Shown here in pieces: positions 16,666 through 20,544 of a stretch of DNA of 20,544 nucleotides; position 1 is the first letter of the stretch, and every line of letters begins with the position of its first letter. The translations under genes were made by a program, and so were the position numbers. Under the pieces are notes generated by a model, which searched no databases, was not told the origin of the DNA, and was given only the letters and a program-made list of their open reading frames with translations. Origin of the DNA: a virus. The stretch is from IMG/VR virus record IMGVR_UViG_3300048928_000603, positions 1 through 20,544 of that record. The stretch is one strand, 5' to 3'.

Positions 16666-17843
16666 AAGGTTTGTGTGTATCGTTGTGGTAATTCAAAATC
16701 AAAAACAAAGTTTGTAAGTTGCTGCTTTGGGTTCTTTACTCTGGTATTAGTTGTTTTAAGACTTACCTCTACCCAGTCCCTAAAACCATTACGTGCGAAT
16801 GGCTGGCCAGTGAACATGTATATTTTAGGGCTGTCAATTATTCCCTCTAAGACAATTCTCTCATGTTCCGGAATAAGCTCAGCAATAACTTTGATAGTGT
16901 CCTGCGAATCCTTACCAATTTGTATTGCATTACTGAATGTATCTTCCAGGTTGTCATTATCACGGCTTAGTTCTCCCAGCTGTTTTGAAGTTCGATCAAT
17001 CGAATAGGTGTTTTCAAACAACCAATAGTTATAACCACCATATTTATTTAGCCATTTGAAGTACACACCACATCTATAAGGCATCTTTTCTAAAGTGATA
17101 AATTTGTCTTTAGTAGAGGGTTGCCCTACTTTTGACCATATAAGTTTATTATATCCTTCAACTAATGGCAATAGATCCTCCAGTGTTTCATCGGTACGGC
17201 CATCAGAAAAGAATAAGCGACCAGCTAAGTTTACGGATCCTGTCTTATCAATTGTAAAAGACATATCAAGAAGGTTTGTTTCATTCTTGATTTTGTAATT
17301 GTTTATATTGGCCGTAATATTATTGCCATAAAAGAACGGAAGATCAAAAGGATATCCCTGCCAGTATTTTATATAGTTATGGTAGTATGTATTCTTATCG
17401 TAGGGTGACATTACATAAAACTCTCTCATGTCAAATTGCGGCCTAAGTCCTAGCTGTTCAACTCCAGCAATCCAGAAAAGTCCAACAGTGTACGATTCAC
17501 CAGGAATAACTATGTTCAGGTTCTTTTTTAAGATCGTTCCTATAGTGTTATCATAAAAGAAGCTGGTAATATCATTGCTATTGATATTTGTCTGCGTGGT
17601 ATCTTCAAAGTTTCGTTTGTTTATCAGTGATACTATATAAGGCTTCAGGTTGCATGTAAATGTTCCATCCGGCGCCGGGTATAATCTCATTGTTACATCA
17701 GGAACACTTCCAGGTGTATCAATTATAACATCAGCATATTTTACAATGGTTGTTGAGTTATTACTATAGAACTTAATAACGTCATTGTTATATGCCATCC
17801 TTAATTTTAAAGGTTCTAAAGATTTTATAAATACTATTGCCAT
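16662..17843 (-). CDS. Tail protein, possible distal tail (Dit-like) component
   Basis: A 393-aa beta-rich protein without membrane segments. It begins MAIVFIKSLEPLKLRMAYN and contains a CGVYFKWLNKYGGYNYWLF motif (about 261-279) that recurs in unnamed Bacteroidota phage tail proteins. The C-terminal part FVFDFELPQRYTQTL closes with a strand. It is joined by a 1-base overlap (start 17843) to the gp10-like gene and by a 4-base overlap to the 741-aa gene, which suggests assembly of the two large proteins at the tail tip. I cannot assign catalytic residues, and a distal-tail function is inference. Confidence 0.7.
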   Translation of the reverse strand: MAIVFIKSLEPLKLRMAYNNDVIKFYSNNSTTIVKYADVIIDTPGSVPDVTMRLYPAPDGTFTCNLKPYIVSLINKRNFEDTTQTNINSNDITSFFYDNTIGTILKKNLNIVIPGESYTVGLFWIAGVEQLGLRPQFDMREFYVMSPYDKNTYYHNYIKYWQGYPFDLPFFYGNNITANINNYKIKNETNLLDMSFTIDKTGSVNLAGRLFFSDGRTDETLEDLLPLVEGYNKLIWSKVGQPSTKDKFITLEKMPYRCGVYFKWLNKYGGYNYWLFENTYSIDRTSKQLGELSRDNDNLEDTFSNAIQIGKDSQDTIKVIAELIPEHERIVLEGIIDSPKIYMFTGQPFARNGFRDWVEVSLKTTNTRVKNPKQQLTNFVFDFELPQRYTQTL

Positions 17844-18325
17844 TATGCTGCCTGTTTTAAAAATGTTGTAATGTCTCTAATGAATCCGGCTGTTTGTTCT
17901 ATACCTATTCTATCAATGATTTGCTGTATTCTCTCTGGAGTAATAACCTGAGTAATAAGATTAACACCTCCATATTCTTCTCGTTTCCATCCTTCACGCA
18001 TAATCTTTCTAACGATCAGAAATGCTAAACTACTTACTGATATTTCACCCTCGATACGGCTTGCAATACCTTTATCCTTTATCCATTGTTCTATTGCTTC
18101 ACTGAAAGATGTACCCGTTCCTGATTTACCACCGGCATTGCGGCCATACTCTAATTGCTGTGAATAGCTTTCACCAATGATCTTTGCATTATTGCCTGAA
18201 ACAACTACCTCCAAGCTATCAGCCCAATGACCTGAAGCCCTCATTCCAAGTTCATCATACTTGGCAATAAGCTCAGTTTTCAAAGCATCAAACTCCTGCT
18301 GTAGTATTTCTGTATTCTCATTCAT
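17843..18325 (-). CDS. HK97 gp10-like neck / tail-completion protein
   Basis: Chosen start: ATG at 18325 (MNENTEILQQEFDALK), giving 160 aa and an 8-nt overlap with the preceding gene. The frame runs on to an ATG at 18397, but that would add 24 residues of poor character and an 80-nt overlap. The protein shows the gp10-type pattern: helical N-terminus, ASGHWADSLEVVV strand, SYSQQLEYGRNAGGKSGTG loop, IEQWIKDKGI helix, then SLAFLIVRKIMREGW and a C-terminal helix. In other phages such proteins join head and tail or complete the tail. Its position next to a tail-terminator-like protein fits that role. The assignment rests on pattern memory. Confidence 0.78.
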   Translation of the reverse strand: MNENTEILQQEFDALKTELIAKYDELGMRASGHWADSLEVVVSGNNAKIIGESYSQQLEYGRNAGGKSGTGTSFSEAIEQWIKDKGIASRIEGEISVSSLAFLIVRKIMREGWKREEYGGVNLITQVITPERIQQIIDRIGIEQTAGFIRDITTFLKQAA

Positions 18326-18767
18326 GGGTATAAGGCACTTTAATTTTATAAGAGCATAACAAACCGTCCATGTTAGCATCGAGCGCATCAGTAACATCTA
18401 TGTTATCCCATTGGCTAACTGTTAGATCAATGCATGAAAGCGTATTACCAATTGATGTAAACACGCTTAAAAGAGGCTCTATGTTTATTACATACTTACT
18501 TGTTTGTTCCGTTCCAACTTCTTGAAAGTACTGCTGATCGTAATCACTATGCTTTACCAGAAAGAACTTACCTTCGTAATTTGTGGCTATGATTTTAGTA
18601 CCGGTAATGTTGTACTCACTTTTCCTGTTTGTAAATTCATGCAGCAGGAATATGTTAGTAGGCTCCAGCGTACCATCTAAAAGGTTTAGAGCCGCTTTTT
18701 TACCATAATGATAAACTAACCCCTTATCTAGTGCAACGTCCTGTAATATTCTTACTATGTCTTTCAT
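18318..18767 (-). CDS. Putative tail-terminator-like protein
   Basis: A 149-aa protein with a helical N-terminus (MKDIVRILQDVALDKGLVYHYG), a beta-rich middle (NRKSEYNITGTKIIATNYEGK, then KFFLVKHSDYD), and an end that reads TDALDANMDGLLCSYKIKVPY, similar to the closing strands of small tail-completion proteins in Bacteroidota phages. It begins 1 nt after the 38-aa microprotein gene and overlaps the gp10-like gene by 8 nt. Size, fold pattern and neighbours suggest the ring that ends the tail tube, but this is inference. Confidence 0.65.
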   Translation of the reverse strand: MKDIVRILQDVALDKGLVYHYGKKAALNLLDGTLEPTNIFLLHEFTNRKSEYNITGTKIIATNYEGKFFLVKHSDYDQQYFQEVGTEQTSKYVINIEPLLSVFTSIGNTLSCIDLTVSQWDNIDVTDALDANMDGLLCSYKIKVPYTHE

Positions 18768-18768
18768 C

Positions 18769-18885
18769 TTAGAATATGTATTTAATAAGTGATAAAATTC
18801 CTTGGATAACCCATATTACAAAGACAATAAGTCCTATTAGCGACATAAATGCCAAAGCATTCAATTTTCGTTTTGATAGTTTCAT
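18769..18885 (-). CDS. 38-aa single-TM membrane microprotein
   Basis: A short gene inside the 114-nt space between its two neighbours. It encodes 38 residues: a basic start (MKLSKRKLNALAF), one hydrophobic helix (~residues 11-34, with MSLIGLIVFVIWVIQGIL) and a short KYIF end. The ATG overlaps the stop of the 102-aa gene by 4 nt (ATGA) and its TAA is followed after 1 nt by the next ATG. This exact fit into the operon, and a basic-then-hydrophobic profile with no internal stops, argue that it is real. The positive N-terminus predicts N-in/C-out topology. No family is recognised; roles as pinholin, antiholin, superinfection-exclusion or membrane helper are all possible. Confidence 0.75.
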   Translation of the reverse strand: MKLSKRKLNALAFMSLIGLIVFVIWVIQGILSLIKYIF

Positions 18886-19190
18886 TCTGCTATATATATT
18901 GCGGTTGGTCGGTTGAAAACTTTTGCATCTCCATCGTGAATGACATAATCCTCTACATCGTTCATAATAGGTTTATCACACTTAATAGCATAATGTATTT
19001 GGCATCCTGCTACTATCACATAGTTCTCATCATTACCTACTTTTGCAAACCAGTTTGATGATCTCGCATTCGTTTTTACTCCCAATACTGAATCATCAGT
19101 AATTTGAACATTACCCCAAACGGCTTTATATTGCTTCCCATCTGGAGCATAAAACCATGCATCTGTTGTTATTAAGTGATTTCCTTCCAT
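18882..19190 (-). CDS. Conserved hypothetical phage protein
   Basis: A 102-aa beta-rich soluble protein. It begins EGNHLITTDAWFYAPDGKQY and continues with KAVWGNVQITDD, GVKTNARSSNWFAKVGN and VIVAGCQIHYAIKCDK; it has no membrane segment or known catalytic motif. I have the impression of related TNARS.NW proteins in Bacteroidota phages but no function. It lies between the 180-aa unknown (2-nt gap) and the 38-aa microprotein (4-nt overlap). A small virion, decoration or DNA-interacting protein are all conceivable. Confidence 0.75.
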   Translation of the reverse strand: MEGNHLITTDAWFYAPDGKQYKAVWGNVQITDDSVLGVKTNARSSNWFAKVGNDENYVIVAGCQIHYAIKCDKPIMNDVEDYVIHDGDAKVFNRPTAIYIAE

Positions 19191-19192
19191 AA

Positions 19193-19735
19193 CTATTTAC
19201 TATTAAGTTTTTGATATTCTGATTCTACTTCATTTTGTGCTTTGATCTGAACCAACAAGCTAAACACCTCACTATATGGTTTACGCCCTAAATCAAACGG
19301 GTATTGTCCAAACAGCTTACCCAGCTGTATTAATGGCAGGGTATCATTAAAGGGCCTTAAATTATCAGCACCTGCCATTTTCCATAAATGTTCATCAGTT
19401 GCTTTGCTGGCCAGCTGCTTTGCTTCATTCTGCACAAGTGCATTAAAAGAATCAGTCATGAACTTCTTAGCCTGGAAGAACTCAACTACTCCAGCTCTCC
19501 AGAACTTCACTTCCGGCACATCAAAACATATTTCAAACAATTGGCATATGATCTCCCATTTATCAACCTTTTGTATTATGCGTATGCAATACTTAACATT
19601 GGCATAAGGCATCTGGTTAATGTTCATCTTACCACCTTGGAAGCTGTTAACCGGGTTCACATGCTCCAGTACAGAATCATACATCGATGAATCAACAAGG
19701 GTTGCATATTGTCTTAATGTTATATTTTTCATCAT
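19193..19735 (-). CDS. Unknown phage protein next to terminase
   Basis: A 180-aa helical, soluble protein that I cannot assign. Recognisable pieces are NITLRQYATLVDSSMYDSVL at the start, AGADNLRPFNDTLPLIQLGKLFGQ and the end FSLLVQIKAQNEVESEYQKL, a helix-rich pattern seen in unnamed Bacteroidota phage proteins. The start MMK is ambiguous by one codon; the ATG at 19735 was chosen for the 4-nt ATGA overlap with the terminase stop. A tail assembly chaperone is one idea, from the C-terminal helices and the absence of a chaperone before the tape measure, but nothing here proves it. Confidence 0.75.
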   Translation of the reverse strand: MMKNITLRQYATLVDSSMYDSVLEHVNPVNSFQGGKMNINQMPYANVKYCIRIIQKVDKWEIICQLFEICFDVPEVKFWRAGVVEFFQAKKFMTDSFNALVQNEAKQLASKATDEHLWKMAGADNLRPFNDTLPLIQLGKLFGQYPFDLGRKPYSEVFSLLVQIKAQNEVESEYQKLNSK

Positions 19736-20544
19736 GATACTCTTACTCTTGTTTTATATGTTTTTCTGAGGGCAAACCAGTAACGCATCATAATGCTATC
19801 CCAATCATCGGGTGAACGTCCAAGTTTTTCACTTACTGTTTCTTTAGGAACTACTCCAAGCTTACCATCTTTTTCAAGGTTCTTTTGTTTGACCTGTTCC
19901 ATTTCTTCAGCGGTCCTTTCCCGAACTATACTATCATCACAAATTTCACCTGTCAACCTATTACATATCATTTCAGCCATTTTAAAAGAGCATTGACTTT
20001 TTAAGTTCTCGTAATTGGGCTTTACATAATTACCTCCTTCGAGCATCTCTAAAGGAGAACTATTGTTTACAAAGCCACCGCATTTTAAATAGTCTACAAC
20101 TCCACCTCCTACACCGTCTTCATCTGCTACAATGTTTGTGATAGAAACACCATGCTTATTAGCTAATTCCCTAGCCTTTGAAACAGTTTCAGGTACTAGA
20201 GATTTAGCCATTTCATAACGAGCAATACACAACCATCCGTGCCAGATCCTGAACACTGTCTTATCCTTTCCTTTTCGGGCTACATCAATAGTCATGTACT
20301 TAATGCCTTCAGGTTTTAGATGATATCCTTTAGCATATTCAGCCGGTGTAGTAAAGTAATCAGTGATACTTTCTATATCAATAAGTGCTGCTGGATCATC
20401 GTCATACTCCCAATTCCCAAAATACAGACGTTCCCGGCTATTCTTATCAAGTCTTAGCAATGCTTGCAGATAACTTGGATGCAAGTGTGGATTATCTGTT
20501 GGTAGTGCTTGTATAAACCTTCTAAACAATTCAAGGCTTTTATC
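19732..20544 (-). CDS. Terminase large subunit, nuclease part (5' truncated by window edge)
   Basis: The visible 270 residues are the C-terminal nuclease half of the DNA-packaging terminase; the ATPase half lies beyond the right edge. The frame is open to base 20544 (GAT), so no true start is present. It shows RERLYFGNWEYDDDP, then the RNase-H-like nuclease acids: D87 in YMTIDVARKGKD, D141-E142-D143 in NIVADEDGVGGGVVD, and D246/D249 in GRSPDDWDSIMMRYW (numbered from the edge). The enzyme cuts concatemers and translocates DNA through the portal. Its stop overlaps the next gene by 4 nt (ATGA). The ATPase motifs cannot be checked here. Confidence 0.9.
   Translation of the reverse strand, partial: DKSLELFRRFIQALPTDNPHLHPSYLQALLRLDKNSRERLYFGNWEYDDDPAALIDIESITDYFTTPAEYAKGYHLKPEGIKYMTIDVARKGKDKTVFRIWHGWLCIARYEMAKSLVPETVSKARELANKHGVSITNIVADEDGVGGGVVDYLKCGGFVNNSSPLEMLEGGNYVKPNYENLKSQCSFKMAEMICNRLTGEICDDSIVRERTAEEMEQVKQKNLEKDGKLGVVPKETVSEKLGRSPDDWDSIMMRYWFALRKTYKTRVRVS

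Noticed and set aside
18326-18397. N-terminal extension of the gp10-like gene to the ATG at 18397
   Set aside because: It would overlap the previous gene by 80 nt and add residues unlike the family; the ATG at 18325 gives an 8-nt overlap.
20527-20529. TTG at 20529 as start of the terminase
   Set aside because: The frame stays open to the window edge with family-like residues upstream, and the ATPase half is missing, so this is an internal codon of a truncated gene.

Overview
The window looks like the late half of a temperate, probably siphovirus-like prophage of a Bacteroidota host. The grounds are an AT-rich sequence, A/T-rich leaders without clear Shine-Dalgarno motifs before the start codons, a TAnnTTTG-like -7 box, and virion protein families (portal, capsid, tail, integrase) that I associate with Bacteroidota prophages. 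Family assignments come from remembered motifs, not from a search. No sheath or baseplate-wedge genes are seen, which favours a long non-contractile tail.

Layout. At the left edge a tyrosine integrase (1-1164) is on the + strand. A perfect 10-bp bidirectional terminator (1188-1216) separates it from a convergent block of late genes that fills the rest of the window on the minus strand. Read in its own direction (right to left) the block runs: C-terminal part of the large terminase (cut by the window edge); a 180-aa and a 102-aa unknown; a 38-aa membrane microprotein; a tail-terminator-like and a gp10-like neck/tail-completion protein; two large tail proteins (393 and 741 aa); a 1005-aa tape measure protein; a zinc-ribbon protein and a small HTH-like protein. 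A single + strand membrane-protein gene (10643-10903) follows, with its own promoter-like box and terminator: a moron-like insertion. The minus-strand block then resumes with a ClpP-type prohead protease carrying a scaffold-like tail, the major capsid protein, a 199-aa beta-rich protein (possible tail tube), a CxxC protein, the portal, a head-tail connector candidate, a 919-aa tail fibre with three carbohydrate-binding-like modules and an SGNH hydrolase, and a lysis cassette (holin candidate, CHAP endolysin, spanin-like protein).

The late genes are packed with 0-5 nt gaps or 1-26 nt overlaps (1-8 nt in most cases), so most are probably co-transcribed and translationally coupled. Breaks appear at the moron (about 330 bp) and after the capsid gene, where a 10-bp hairpin spans the stop codon. 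The order is unusual: the tail genes, including the tape measure, come between terminase and the head genes, and portal follows capsid instead of preceding it.

Not seen: tRNA, rRNA, CRISPR array, insertion sequence, recognisable defence island or attachment site. Apart from the moron segment, coding density is close to 100%, and no stretch over 300 bases lacks a gene. Replication, lysogeny-control and small-terminase genes, if present, lie outside the window.
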